Shown: positions 14,811 to 23,246, counted from the first letter of the stretch. The stretch: DNA of 24,378 nt from Thermohalobaculum sp045106875 (GCA_045106875.1 JBGCFK010000240.1:1-24378); one strand, 5' to 3'. The notes: a model not told the origin generated them from the letters alone. Numbers and translations are program-made.

Positions 14811-15878
14811 TTAGCCGGTTGTCAGGTCCACGCTGACAGGAAAGTGGTCCGAGGCGTCGAGCAAGGCGTCGCGCAAGGCGATGTTCATAAAGCATTCCTC
14901 GTCGTCAAACGGATGCCATATGCGCCATTCGGGTGCCGTTCGCGCGGCAAAATCAGGGCTTAGCATAACGAAATCGATGAGTGCATTCAGGAAGTTCCGG
15001 CTGTCCCGGTTGTAGAATCGTGCTGTGGAAGGCCTCGCGCCATATGGGGTCATGCGTCGCCGCGTATAGGGATTGCGCAGCAGGCGTGCGGTTTCGCCGG
15101 GATCACCCATGACAACTTCGACACCGGACCTGCCAAATACACGCTCGTATTTGTCCTGTCCCGGTCCGTCGTTGAAATCGCCGAGGACAACCAGATGCTC
15201 GTCGCGGTCCAAGTGTCCCTCGACGCGTTCGCGCAACCAAGCACATTGGGCAAGCTGTTTGCGGCGGTTCAGAAGCGAAATCCGAGCCGCATCCTCCTTG
15301 TCGCGCGCGCCATGCGGTGCCTTGGACTTGGCATGAACGCCGATCAGCCGAAGATCCAGCCCGGCGCCGAGCCACTTCAACGCTGTCTCAAGGGGCGGCT
15401 TCGAGAACCTGTGCAGGTCGATATCGCCATCCCCATCCAAATCCAGCGGATAGTCTTGATCAAAGCGGGGGGCTTCTTTGTCGCGCAGACCTTGGATTGC
15501 GTCAGCAGGGTCCAGCTCGCCGCCCATCGGGTCGTGCCGGGCGGAGACAACATCCGGGTCGTAGAGAAGTGCGATCTCCTGTTCGGTCTCGCTTTCCAAC
15601 CCGGTCAGTGCCTTGCATTGGCGCAGGCTAGCCGCTGCTGCGAATCCCTCGAGCGCCCGAATTGCGGACCTTTTGCGCCCCGTATCCGGTGCCTCAATGA
15701 TCACAAACGCGTCCGCATCCACAGCCCGCAGCACTTCGATGATCGCAGCGCTTTGTCTGCGCCGGCTCACATCATGCATTGAGGATCGGGCCAGATCGTC
15801 GATCAGCTGGTCATCATCGTCAAAGAGGTTCGTGAACCAGCAAATGTTCCAGGTTGCCAGCTTCAGACGATGGGTCAT
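14811..15878 (-). CDS. endonuclease/exonuclease/phosphatase family protein
   Basis: The 355-residue protein has the DNase I-like fold markers in order. They are 'LATWNICWF' (Asn11), 'VIIEAPD' with metal-binding Glu62, 'LIGVHAKSKAP' at about 179-188, 'VVLGDFNDGPG' (233-237 core), and 'DASDHFPVSVDL' with the catalytic Asp-His near the C-terminus. It should therefore be a metal-dependent phosphodiesterase or nuclease; the substrate may be nucleic acid, nucleotide or phosphoester. An aspartate-rich 'DLDGDGDIDL' loop at about 146-155 looks like a calcium site and is an unusual insertion. No signal peptide is visible. It is the last gene of the gapR operon, starting 17 bp after the gapR stop. Confidence 0.85.
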   Translation of the reverse strand: MTHRLKLATWNICWFTNLFDDDDQLIDDLARSSMHDVSRRRQSAAIIEVLRAVDADAFVIIEAPDTGRKRSAIRALEGFAAAASLRQCKALTGLESETEQEIALLYDPDVVSARHDPMGGELDPADAIQGLRDKEAPRFDQDYPLDLDGDGDIDLHRFSKPPLETALKWLGAGLDLRLIGVHAKSKAPHGARDKEDAARISLLNRRKQLAQCAWLRERVEGHLDRDEHLVVLGDFNDGPGQDKYERVFGRSGVEVVMGDPGETARLLRNPYTRRRMTPYGARPSTARFYNRDSRNFLNALIDFVMLSPDFAARTAPEWRIWHPFDDEECFMNIALRDALLDASDHFPVSVDLTTG

Positions 15879-15895
15879 GCGCTGGCCCTGAGTTG

Positions 15896-16156
15896 CTATG
15901 GCAGCATGCCAAGTGCTGACATGTAAAGGTCCAGCAAGGCTTCTTCTTCCTGACGCTCTTCGCTGTCCTTCTTGCGAAGGGTTACGATCTTGCGCAGCGT
16001 CTTGGTGTCATAACCGTTTGCCTTGGCTTCGGCGTAGACTTCCTTGATCTGCTCGGCGACCTCCTTTTTCTCCTCCTCCAGGTTCTCGATACGCTCTACA
16101 ATGGCCCTCAACTGGCCGGAGGCGACGCTGGTGGCGGATACGGTTTCGTCGGTCAT
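15896..16156 (-). CDS. gapR: GapR family (DUF2312) nucleoid-associated protein
   Basis: The 86-residue protein is very close in length to Caulobacter GapR and has the DUF2312 pattern. A short variable head is followed by 'SGQLRAIVERIENLEEEKKE', a long coiled coil, then 'AKANGYDTKTLRKIVTLRKK' and an acidic C-terminus. GapR forms tetramers that clamp overtwisted DNA ahead of replication forks and highly expressed genes, and it stimulates topoisomerases (established in Caulobacter). The ATG at 16156 has AGGGGAC upstream. The gene lies 20 bp downstream of the metallo-beta-lactamase-fold gene and is part of a five-gene operon. The family identity is firm. Confidence 0.93.
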   Translation of the reverse strand: MTDETVSATSVASGQLRAIVERIENLEEEKKEVAEQIKEVYAEAKANGYDTKTLRKIVTLRKKDSEERQEEEALLDLYMSALGMLP

Positions 16157-16176
16157 CAAGGTCCCCTGTATTGGAA

Positions 16177-17067
16177 TCAGGCGGCGGTTATAGGAAGGCC
16201 GGTGCGCAGGGTCGATAGCGGGATCGACAGCCCGTCCCGGCCCAGATGCAGCGGGCCATACCATTCCAATCGAGTAGCCGCCGCATAAGCTTCGGGTGGG
16301 AAGTCCGGATCTCCATCCGGCACGAAATGGTTCAGCGCAAGCTGCCTGACCCCGGCGGCAGTCGCAATTCGGCCCACATCCTCCGCACTTGTGTGACTGC
16401 GGAGAATATGTCGGCGGAGGCGCTCGTCGCCATTCGGCATGCGGTCACAAAGGGCGTGCACGCCTGGCACGAGCATAGCCTCGTGGACCAGAAGGTCCGC
16501 ACCCTGCGCAAACTCAACCATCTCGTCCATGTGCGCTGTGTCCCCAGACAAAACCACGGTCTTGTCCGGTGTCTCGAAGCGCAGTGCGTAACTTTCCGAG
16601 ATCGGTGGATGCGCATTGCGCATGGCGCGAACGACCAGCCCGGGTGACTGGTGGATGATGCCGGGCGCGAGCGAATGCAGGTCCAGAAGCGGCGTGAACG
16701 GGCAGCGACCCTCATCCTCGATCCGCAATGAGATGTCGAACGCCATCGAACGTTGAAAGCCTTGCCAATATTCCGCCAACCCGTGCGGTCCATACAAAGG
16801 CAAAGGGCGCGTCAGCCCCGCTGTCCATGCCGTGTGGATCAACGGCCCAAGTTCGAGATAGTGGTCCGAGTGCAGGTGCGTCACGAAGATTCGGTGCAGC
16901 TCAGTAAGCGCTATGCCCGCGTCACAGATCCCGCGTGTCACGCCCAGCCCTGCATCCACCAGCATGTTTTGGCCAGCCAACTGCAGCAAAATCGAGGTCG
17001 GCATGTTCGATCCAGGACGGATCGCGGGCCCACCCTTGACGCCCATGAGGACCAACCGGTCAGTCAA
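16177..17067 (-). CDS. metallo-beta-lactamase-fold hydrolase, RNase Z-like
   Basis: The 296-residue protein has the metal-binding motif 'THLHSDHYLELGP' (HxHxDH at 64-69), a later 'VVLSGDTAHMDEM' (bridging Asp), 'DLLVHEAML' and a final 'LALNHFVP' histidine. This order matches the RNase Z/ElaC and related MBL-fold phosphodiesterases. A tRNA 3'-processing role is possible but not shown. The start is uncertain. A TTG at 17067 gives MTDRLVLMGVKGGPAIRPGS, lies 2 bp after the DUF1244 stop, and has AAGG 9 bases upstream. An ATG at 17046 is the alternative. A start at 17145 would overlap DUF1244 by 76 bp. It lies within the gapR operon. Confidence 0.85.
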   Translation of the reverse strand: MTDRLVLMGVKGGPAIRPGSNMPTSILLQLAGQNMLVDAGLGVTRGICDAGIALTELHRIFVTHLHSDHYLELGPLIHTAWTAGLTRPLPLYGPHGLAEYWQGFQRSMAFDISLRIEDEGRCPFTPLLDLHSLAPGIIHQSPGLVVRAMRNAHPPISESYALRFETPDKTVVLSGDTAHMDEMVEFAQGADLLVHEAMLVPGVHALCDRMPNGDERLRRHILRSHTSAEDVGRIATAAGVRQLALNHFVPDGDPDFPPEAYAAATRLEWYGPLHLGRDGLSIPLSTLRTGLPITAA

Positions 17068-17069
17068 GT

Positions 17070-17366
17070 TCAGTGGCCTTGGTTTGACTTCGCAAAATCC
17101 GCCTTTTGCGCATCCGATGCCTCTGTCTGATGCTTCGAGCGCCATTCGTCATAAGGCATGCCATAGACAATCTCGCGCGCCTCGTCTTTCGTCAGTTCCT
17201 GCCCGGCCTCTGCCGCCGCTTCACCATACCAGCGGCTGAGGCAATTCCGGCAGAAGCCAGTGAGGTTCATCATGTCAATGTTCTGCACGTCCGTGCGCGC
17301 GCGAAGGTGATCGCGCAGACGGCGAAATGCGGCGGCTTCTAGGGCCTGGGTATCTGGATCAGCCAT
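17070..17366 (-). CDS. DUF1244 family protein
   Basis: The 98-residue protein matches the DUF1244 family common in proteobacteria. It has a helical N-terminus, then 'VQNIDMMNLTGFCRNCLSRW' with a CxxC pair, and 'EAREIVYGMPYDEWRSKHQT' as the signature. The family has no established function. The ATG at 17366 lies inside the last codons of the N-formylglutamate amidohydrolase gene (8-bp overlap). Its AGGAG ribosome site is also within that gene, so the two are coupled. The stop is 2 bp before the proposed TTG start of the next gene. The cytoplasmic location is inferred from the lack of a signal. Confidence 0.9.
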   Translation of the reverse strand: MADPDTQALEAAAFRRLRDHLRARTDVQNIDMMNLTGFCRNCLSRWYGEAAAEAGQELTKDEAREIVYGMPYDEWRSKHQTEASDAQKADFAKSNQGH

Positions 17367-18177
17367 GCGTTTCTCCTGTTTTCAGGGTGGGTGTTGCGGG
17401 TTCCGGGTCGGCCAGCCAAAGGTCGCTGAGTGCGCCCTCGATGATCGGAGCCAGCCTTGCCGCCCACGCAATCTGATCTTCCGGTGTGGCGATCAGGTCG
17501 TTCCGAACCTCAATCAGCGCGTGTGGGATATCCCTGTCAGTGCCATGCTGCCACATGCAATCACCTGCCAACGCGCCCGAGTAGGGTTCGTTGTCACCGA
17601 CAACAAGATCGCTCTCGTTCGCCAGTCGCGCCAGAAGCGGGGTAGCTAGTCGATCATCTTGATCCCAAAGCACTCCTATATGCCAGGGCCGGATCGGGCG
17701 ACCTCGCAATTGCGGCGTGAACGAGTGGATCGAGATCAGCGCAGGTGCGCGGCTTGCGGCGACCTGTTCTTCCAGAGCACGGTCGATGGCGTGGTGATAC
17801 GGGCGATGGAGCCTCTCTATGCGTAGCAGGGTTTCTCCTGCGTCCACGCCCCGATTGCCCGGAATGACCGACCCGTCGTAGAGTTTCATCACCAGCGTCG
17901 GGTCCTGTTCACCGCGGTTGGGGTCAATGACGAGGCGCGACCATGTCGAAAGCACCGCAGGTGCAGCGAGTAGCCGAGCCAGCTCCAGAGTGAGGCCTCT
18001 CGCACCGACATCCCAGGCAATATGCCGGGCCATATCCCCAGAGGGCAGCCCCAGCGGTTCTACCCAATCCGGGACCGCGTTCGACGCATGATCGCACACA
18101 ATCACAAGCCCATCCCTGCGCCCATCTGCGGGCACCGGTGCGAATTCGATAGGGTTCTGAATCGTGGCCGCGTCCAT
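17359..18177 (-). CDS. N-formylglutamate amidohydrolase family protein
   Basis: The 272-residue protein has the FGase family pattern: 'GLVIVCDHASNAVPDW', 'HIAWDVGARGL', 'STWSRLVIDPNRGEQDPTLV', 'IHSFTP' and 'ALIEVRNDLI'. The histidine and acidic residues in these blocks form the metal site. Characterised members hydrolyse N-formylglutamate to formate and glutamate in histidine degradation. No hut genes are nearby, and this copy sits in a housekeeping operon, so the substrate may differ. The ATG at 18177 has AGGAG 6-7 bases upstream; the frame extended to 18216 lacks support. It is the first gene of the five-gene gapR operon, divergent from pyk with 137 bp between. Confidence 0.87.
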   Translation of the reverse strand: MDAATIQNPIEFAPVPADGRRDGLVIVCDHASNAVPDWVEPLGLPSGDMARHIAWDVGARGLTLELARLLAAPAVLSTWSRLVIDPNRGEQDPTLVMKLYDGSVIPGNRGVDAGETLLRIERLHRPYHHAIDRALEEQVAASRAPALISIHSFTPQLRGRPIRPWHIGVLWDQDDRLATPLLARLANESDLVVGDNEPYSGALAGDCMWQHGTDRDIPHALIEVRNDLIATPEDQIAWAARLAPIIEGALSDLWLADPEPATPTLKTGETHG

Positions 18178-18252
18178 TGAGGCTCCTGTACGGAGGAAAT
18201 AGCTTTGCCTTGGCAATGGTGCAAGTCCGCAACATAATTAGCGCGGCATCAG

Positions 18253-18281
18253 TTGAAACCGTCACAATGGGCAGCAATAAG
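18253..18281 (+). promoter_or_regulatory. candidate pyk promoter
   Basis: TTGAAA (18253-18258, five of six matches to the -35 consensus) is followed after 17 bp by AATAAG (18276-18281, four of six to the -10). It lies 33 bp upstream of the pyk start in the 137-bp divergent gap. No equally good promoter was found for the opposite-strand operon. Confidence 0.45.
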
Positions 18282-18314
18282 AACCACCCGTTTAAAGAGA
18301 AAAGGTGGGAAGCC

Positions 18315-19766
18315 ATGCGCAGGGAACGCAACACGAAAATCGTGGCAACCGTTGGACCGGCGTCATCGACGCGCGATATGCTGAAACGGCTGTTCATGGC
18401 CGGTGTCGACGTATTTCGGCTGAATATGAGCCATGGAAGCCATGAAGATGTCCGCGAACGCCACCGGCTGATCCGTGAGATCGAGATGGAAACAGGGCGC
18501 CCCATCGGCATTCTTGTCGACCTTCAGGGACCAAAACTGCGGGTCGGACAATTCGCAGATGGATCTGCCGAGCTTGTCGAGGGTGCGAAATTTCGTTTTG
18601 ACCTGACGGATGCGCCAGGGACGGTCGAGCGCGTGACATTGCCTCATCCCGAAATTTTTGCGGCATTGGAGCCGGGTGCGACGCTGCTGGTCAATGATGG
18701 CAAGATCCGGGTCAAAGTTCTCGAATGCGATCCCGAGAGCGCCGAGTGCGAGGTGCTTGTCGGGGGCACGATCTCGAACAACAAAGGTGTGAACCTGCCT
18801 GATGTGGTGCTGCCGCTGGCGGCTTTGACCGAGAAGGACCGGGCGGATCTGAAGTTTGCGCTGTCGCTGGGCGGGATCGACTGGCTGGCGCTCAGTTTCG
18901 TGCAGCGCCCGGAAGATGTCGTCGAGGCGCGCGAACTGCTGGGCGAGCATCGGGTCGGGGTCATGGTCAAGGTCGAAAAACCTGCTGCTGTCACCCGCTT
19001 CGAAGAGATCCTCGACGAAGTCGACGGGATCATGGTCGCGCGCGGTGATCTCGGTGTCGAGATGATGAGTTGGGAGTTGCCCGCCATCCAGAAGCGGATG
19101 ATCCGTCGCTGCCGTCAGGCGGGCAAGCCGGTCATCGTCGCGACGCAGATGCTGGAAAGCATGATTGACAGCCCGCAACCGACCCGTGCCGAGGTCTCGG
19201 ACGTTGCGACTGCAATCTATGACGGAGCTGATGCGGTTATGCTCTCCGCCGAGTCGGCAGCAGGAAAGTACCCCATCGAAGCGGTCGAAATGATGGACAA
19301 CGTGGCCCGCAACGTCGAGGGCGACGCGCTCTATCGCCGTTCCATCGACGCGGGCCCCGTCATTCCTCGCCAGTCGGTCTCGGACGCCATCACTGCGGCT
19401 GCCCGCGAAGTCGCCGAGTCGACTGACGTCAAGGCGATCTGCTGTTTCACGCATTCCGGCACCACGGCGCTGCTGGCTTCGCGCGAACGCCCGACTGTGC
19501 CAATCCTCGCATTGACGCCGATTGCGGCGACTGCCCGCCGTCTCAGTCTTGCCTGGGGTCTGCATTGCGCGCTCACGCCCGAGGTCGAGCGCTTCAAGCT
19601 GGCCGTGGTACAGGCAGCGCGCGTTGTCCGTGAGGATGGGTTCGCGACTGAGGAAGACAAGATCATCGTCACTGCCGGCGTGCCGTTCAACATGCCGGGT
19701 TCGACGAACATCCTGCGGGTTGCTCCGGTCGACGAGCGTCTGATCTTTGACGGTGGGCAGGAATAG
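18315..19766 (+). CDS. pyk: pyruvate kinase
   Basis: The 483-residue enzyme is of normal length. It has 'TKIVATVGPASS' at the N-terminus, 'VFRLNMSHGSHEDV' (substrate and nucleotide binding), a B domain at about 75-170, and the metal and phosphoenolpyruvate site 'GIMVARGDLGVEM'. 'PVIVATQMLESMIDSPQPTR' and 'DAVMLSAESAAGKYP' follow, then the C-terminal regulatory domain ('ICCFTHSGTTALLASRERP'). It converts phosphoenolpyruvate and ADP to pyruvate and ATP in the last step of glycolysis or the Entner-Doudoroff route. The ATG at 18315 begins at the conserved N-terminus and follows GGTGGGAA. It diverges from the gapR operon, a neighbourhood seen in many alphaproteobacteria, and converges on the MFS gene with 18 bp between stops. 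Confidence 0.97.
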   Translation: MRRERNTKIVATVGPASSTRDMLKRLFMAGVDVFRLNMSHGSHEDVRERHRLIREIEMETGRPIGILVDLQGPKLRVGQFADGSAELVEGAKFRFDLTDAPGTVERVTLPHPEIFAALEPGATLLVNDGKIRVKVLECDPESAECEVLVGGTISNNKGVNLPDVVLPLAALTEKDRADLKFALSLGGIDWLALSFVQRPEDVVEARELLGEHRVGVMVKVEKPAAVTRFEEILDEVDGIMVARGDLGVEMMSWELPAIQKRMIRRCRQAGKPVIVATQMLESMIDSPQPTRAEVSDVATAIYDGADAVMLSAESAAGKYPIEAVEMMDNVARNVEGDALYRRSIDAGPVIPRQSVSDAITAAAREVAESTDVKAICCFTHSGTTALLASRERPTVPILALTPIAATARRLSLAWGLHCALTPEVERFKLAVVQAARVVREDGFATEEDKIIVTAGVPFNMPGSTNILRVAPVDERLIFDGGQE

Positions 19767-19784
19767 CCCAGGGCCAGTCGGTAT

Positions 19785-20975
19785 CTAGGCAGTCTCGCCT
19801 GAGGGCGGTCCAATGCGGGGTAGCGACAGTGCTGTTGCCAACCCCGCAGCGCCCATGACCGCCAGGGTAATGAAGGCAGGGCTATAGCTTCCTGTGGTGT
19901 CGAACACCCATCCCGCCAGAAGCGGCCCGACCGCTCCGCCGATGGTTCCGCAGAACAATACCACGCCGAATATTGCCCCATGCGCGCGTAACCCGAAGAA
20001 CTCGGCCACAGTCGGCGAGACGACCGTGAAGAAACCGCCATGCGCAAAGCCATAGAGTGCGATCACTGCGTACAGCGCCATCGGAGAGGTTACGACCAGC
20101 AGGGCGACGAGGCTGAGAATCAGCGGCACAAAGCAGATAACATATGCCCTCCGTCCGCCGATGCGATCTACGAATGCCCCGACCCCAATGCGCCCGGCGA
20201 TGCTTGCCGCCGCCATGACGGACAGAAGTGCCGCGGCAGCACCAAGCTCCAGACCCAGGTCCGTTCCGTGCGGGACAATGTGTACCGGGATCGTCATGAG
20301 GCTGGCAAAGAACATGAACTGGACCACGCAGATGCGCCAGAAAGTGGAACTCTGACGGGCTGCGGCAAAGCTATAGCCGGGTACTGTCGCCGCGCTGCCA
20401 TCAGCCGCACGTTCGGGTGGGGGGGGCGCTCGGGTCAGCAACGCTGCCGACAGCAGGACCGCGGCTGCGGCCCCTCCAAGCAGGGTCAACGCCGTCTGCC
20501 AGCCAAAGCTGAGGATCGCCCACGCGGCTAGCGGGGGCAGGGAAAACTGTCCGCAGGCTGTCCCCACCTTCACCAAAGCCGTCATCACGCCGCGCCGCTT
20601 TTCGAACCATCTCGCAATAAGCGACAGCGTCACCACATCGTGGGTGCTCATGCCCAGGGCGATCAGTGTGGCGAACAGCACCAGCAATTGCCATGGCTCG
20701 GTCACCTGGGCGATCAGCATGTACCCGGCGCCGAACAGCAAGCCCGAACAGGCCAGCACCACGCGCGGCCCCCAGCGATCCGCGACCTGCCCGGCCAGAA
20801 TCGCCAGCACGCCCATCATCAGGAAAGCGATCGAGGTTGCGGATGACAGGACGACGCGCTGCCAGCCGAACTCCTCCTCGAACACATCGAACAGCAGACC
20901 AAACGTGAACATCAGGCCGATGACCGTGAACTGCGTGAGCCACGCGCCCGCGACAACAGGATATCTCTGATCCAT
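19785..20975 (-). CDS. MFS transporter
   Basis: The 396-residue protein has about 12 hydrophobic segments in two halves, the normal major facilitator layout. The loop between TM2 and TM3 reads 'GQVADRWGPRVVLACSGLLF', the MFS motif A, with a weaker copy 'GAFVDRIGGRRAYVI' in the second half. The pattern resembles monocarboxylate or oxalate/formate-type transporters, but the substrate cannot be named. The ATG at 20975 overlaps the stop of the MATE gene as TGATG, so both are read from one message. The longer frame to 21083 would lie inside the MATE gene. No regulator is adjacent. Confidence 0.9.
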   Translation of the reverse strand: MDQRYPVVAGAWLTQFTVIGLMFTFGLLFDVFEEEFGWQRVVLSSATSIAFLMMGVLAILAGQVADRWGPRVVLACSGLLFGAGYMLIAQVTEPWQLLVLFATLIALGMSTHDVVTLSLIARWFEKRRGVMTALVKVGTACGQFSLPPLAAWAILSFGWQTALTLLGGAAAAVLLSAALLTRAPPPPERAADGSAATVPGYSFAAARQSSTFWRICVVQFMFFASLMTIPVHIVPHGTDLGLELGAAAALLSVMAAASIAGRIGVGAFVDRIGGRRAYVICFVPLILSLVALLVVTSPMALYAVIALYGFAHGGFFTVVSPTVAEFFGLRAHGAIFGVVLFCGTIGGAVGPLLAGWVFDTTGSYSPAFITLAVMGAAGLATALSLPRIGPPSGETA

Positions 20976-22306
20976 CAGCCGGTCTCCGCTCTTCGTTCCA
21001 GTCCGGGATATAGCACCAACAAGGTTATGCCGCGAAGGACCAACAGTCCCCAGATCCCTGCCCAAAGCCCGTGATTGCCCCACTCACTGACCAACCAGCC
21101 ACTGAAACTAAAATAGACTGCGGCCGAAAAGATCATCGCATTGCGCATGGCCGGACCCTCGGTCGCACCAACGAACACGCCGTCCATCTGGAAGGCCAGT
21201 ATCGAGACCACCGGGATCAGGATGACCCAGAAGAAATGTGCATGGGCGACCTCGCGAACTGCGTCTACATTGGTGAACAGTGCTATCAGCGGTCCCTGCA
21301 GGACAACGATCAGAATCGCCAGCACGCAGGCCAACCCGAACGCTGCAACAGTGCTGACCACCACCGACCGGCGCAGCAATGCCCGGTTGCGTGCGCCAAT
21401 GGCTTGACCGACCAGTGCCTCCACCGCGATGGCAAAACCATCCAAGCCGTAGGTTGAAACGTGGAATACCTGATACATCAGCCCGTTCGCGGCCAGCACA
21501 ACATCGCCCTGTTGCGAGCCCAGCCGTGTCATCCATGTAAAGCAGCCAACCAGCAGCATCGTACGAATGAAGATGTCCCGGTTCAATCGCATCAGTTTGC
21601 CGATTTCCGCCGGGTTCAGAAGCCGCGCACGTTCTGGGCGCCAGTCGGGGCAAATCACGGCCATCCGTCCACGGGCACGCCAAAGCCCGTATCCAAGCCC
21701 GGCATAGGCTGCGATGACGGTACCGAGCGCGACACCGTCGACATCCATTCCCAAGCCCAGCACGAAGAACAGGTTCAACGCGATGTTCAGTCCCGAGATG
21801 ATCAGTTGCATCTCGAACAGCCGGCGCGTCTGCTCTTGCCCCGCGAACCAGCCCATCAGCGCAAAGTTCGCCAGCTCTGCAGGGGCGGCCCAGATCCGGA
21901 TCGCCAGATATGTGGTGGCCAGTGACTCGGCCTCGGCACTGCCCTCGAATATCCCCATGGACATCGCGATCAGCGGAACGTGCAACGCGATTAGGGCCAG
22001 TCCAATCCCGACCGCGAGGATCAGGGCGCGCGCCAATACATTGACCAAGCGCCGCAATTCTCCTGCGCCAAGCGCCTGTGCGCCCAAAGCGCCGGCACCG
22101 AATTGCAGGAAGTTGAACACCTGAAGCAGCAGTGAGATCGCTGCGGCGCCCAAGGTGACTGCCGCCAGATAAACCTCGGACCCAAGGTTGCCTATGACTG
22201 CCGTGTCCACCGCGCCCTGCAGCGGGACTGTAGCGTTCGACAGCACCACGGGCAGAGCGATGGCAATGACGCGGGTGTAAGTAACTTGTGTGGCAGCGTG
22301 GGACAT
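20975..22306 (-). CDS. MATE family efflux transporter, DinF-like
   Basis: The 443-residue membrane protein has the MATE start pattern 'IALPVVLSNATVPLQGAVDT' and about 12 hydrophobic segments. The 'AVDTAVIGNLGS' stretch is typical of the DinF branch, and a related segment recurs in the second half ('GLDGFAIAVEALVGQAIGAR'). Such proteins export cationic drugs or metabolites in exchange for H+ or Na+. The ATG at 22306 has GAGG 5 bases upstream. It is the upstream gene of a two-gene unit with the MFS transporter. The substrate is unknown. Confidence 0.92.
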   Translation of the reverse strand: MSHAATQVTYTRVIAIALPVVLSNATVPLQGAVDTAVIGNLGSEVYLAAVTLGAAAISLLLQVFNFLQFGAGALGAQALGAGELRRLVNVLARALILAVGIGLALIALHVPLIAMSMGIFEGSAEAESLATTYLAIRIWAAPAELANFALMGWFAGQEQTRRLFEMQLIISGLNIALNLFFVLGLGMDVDGVALGTVIAAYAGLGYGLWRARGRMAVICPDWRPERARLLNPAEIGKLMRLNRDIFIRTMLLVGCFTWMTRLGSQQGDVVLAANGLMYQVFHVSTYGLDGFAIAVEALVGQAIGARNRALLRRSVVVSTVAAFGLACVLAILIVVLQGPLIALFTNVDAVREVAHAHFFWVILIPVVSILAFQMDGVFVGATEGPAMRNAMIFSAAVYFSFSGWLVSEWGNHGLWAGIWGLLVLRGITLLVLYPGLERRAETG

Positions 22307-22427
22307 GCAGGCCTCGATACGGGGGGCCTTGGTAGCCGTCCGGACACGCGCGCGCCAGTGCTCGCGGCGGCTTGAATGGCCACCGAGCCATCACATGCTA
22401 GATTGATGCAAAAACGGAGGGATATCC

Positions 22428-23246
22428 ATGCGCGCTTTGATATGTCTGATCGCCGCAATCGGGCTTTGGCCGTTTGCAGCAAATGCCTGCGGGCAGGACA
22501 CGGATTGCAAGATCGGTGACCGCGTCTACCGCATTGCGATGCCCGAGAATGTCGAGGGGCCGATCGGCGCGCTGGTTTACAATCATGGCTATCGCGGCAG
22601 CCACAAGGGCGCGATGAAGAACAAGTCACTGATCGCCTTGGCGCATGGACAGGGTATGGCGCTGGTCTCGACCAAATCGGCCGGAGACGATTGGCTGATT
22701 CCGGGCGTACCGTCCAATCCAGACGAAGATGGCGCCGTCGAGTTTGCCTATTTTGATGCCGTGATCGAAGATCTGGTCACCCGGCACGGGATCGTTCGGG
22801 ACAGGCTTGTGGCATCGGGGTTTTCTGCGGGCGGCATGATGGTCTGGAACCTCGTCTGCCATCGAGGCGATGCCTTCGCGGGCTTTGTTCCCGTCGCAGG
22901 GACGTTTTGGGAGCCGGTGCCGCAGGCATGTCCTTCTGGCGCGGTGCAAGTGGTGCACGTGCACGGCACATCGGACAAGATTGTACCCCTTACCGGCAGG
23001 CGGATTGCTCAGAGCAAACAGGGCAGCGTGTTTGATGCATTGGAGATGATCAGCCGCGTTGGCGGCTATGGCGACCGGCAACCCATGCCGGGCATCGAGG
23101 ATCTGACCTGTGCCGGGCGGGCCGCGCCGGGCGGTGAGGTGCTTGGCTTTTGCACGCACCCAGGTGGACACTCGTTCAAGGCGTCATACTTATCTGCGGC
23201 TCTGGAGATCCTGAAAAATGCCGGGGCACTGCCCGATAGGGAATAA
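22428..23246 (+). CDS. secreted polyhydroxybutyrate depolymerase-like alpha/beta hydrolase
   Basis: The 272-residue protein has a signal peptide (residues 1-20, ending 'AANA') followed at once by a cysteine; the preceding residues do not form a good lipobox. The hydrolase core has 'YNHGYRGS' (oxyanion hole), the nucleophile elbow 'VASGFSAGGMMVW' (Ser133), 'VHVHGTSDKIVP' (Asp183) and 'HPGGHSF' (His248). This is the LpqC/PHB depolymerase-feruloyl esterase group, which acts on esters or polyesters outside the cytoplasm. Several cysteines could form disulfides. The ATG at 22428 follows GGAGGG 7 bases upstream. Its last 71 bp overlap the 3' end of the opposite-strand SGNH gene. Confidence 0.85.
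   Translation: MRALICLIAAIGLWPFAANACGQDTDCKIGDRVYRIAMPENVEGPIGALVYNHGYRGSHKGAMKNKSLIALAHGQGMALVSTKSAGDDWLIPGVPSNPDEDGAVEFAYFDAVIEDLVTRHGIVRDRLVASGFSAGGMMVWNLVCHRGDAFAGFVPVAGTFWEPVPQACPSGAVQVVHVHGTSDKIVPLTGRRIAQSKQGSVFDALEMISRVGGYGDRQPMPGIEDLTCAGRAAPGGEVLGFCTHPGGHSFKASYLSAALEILKNAGALPDRE

Noticed and set aside
18363..19565. 400-codon open frame antisense to pyruvate kinase
   Set aside because: Its composition (His, Arg, Asp rich) is that of a reverse-strand shadow, while the pyk frame contains all catalytic motifs.
21108..22394. Long (428-codon) minus-strand frame overlapping the MATE gene
   Set aside because: It is rich in Arg, Gly and Cys with no membrane segments, as expected for an alternate frame of GC-rich coding DNA; the MATE frame is clearly the real one.
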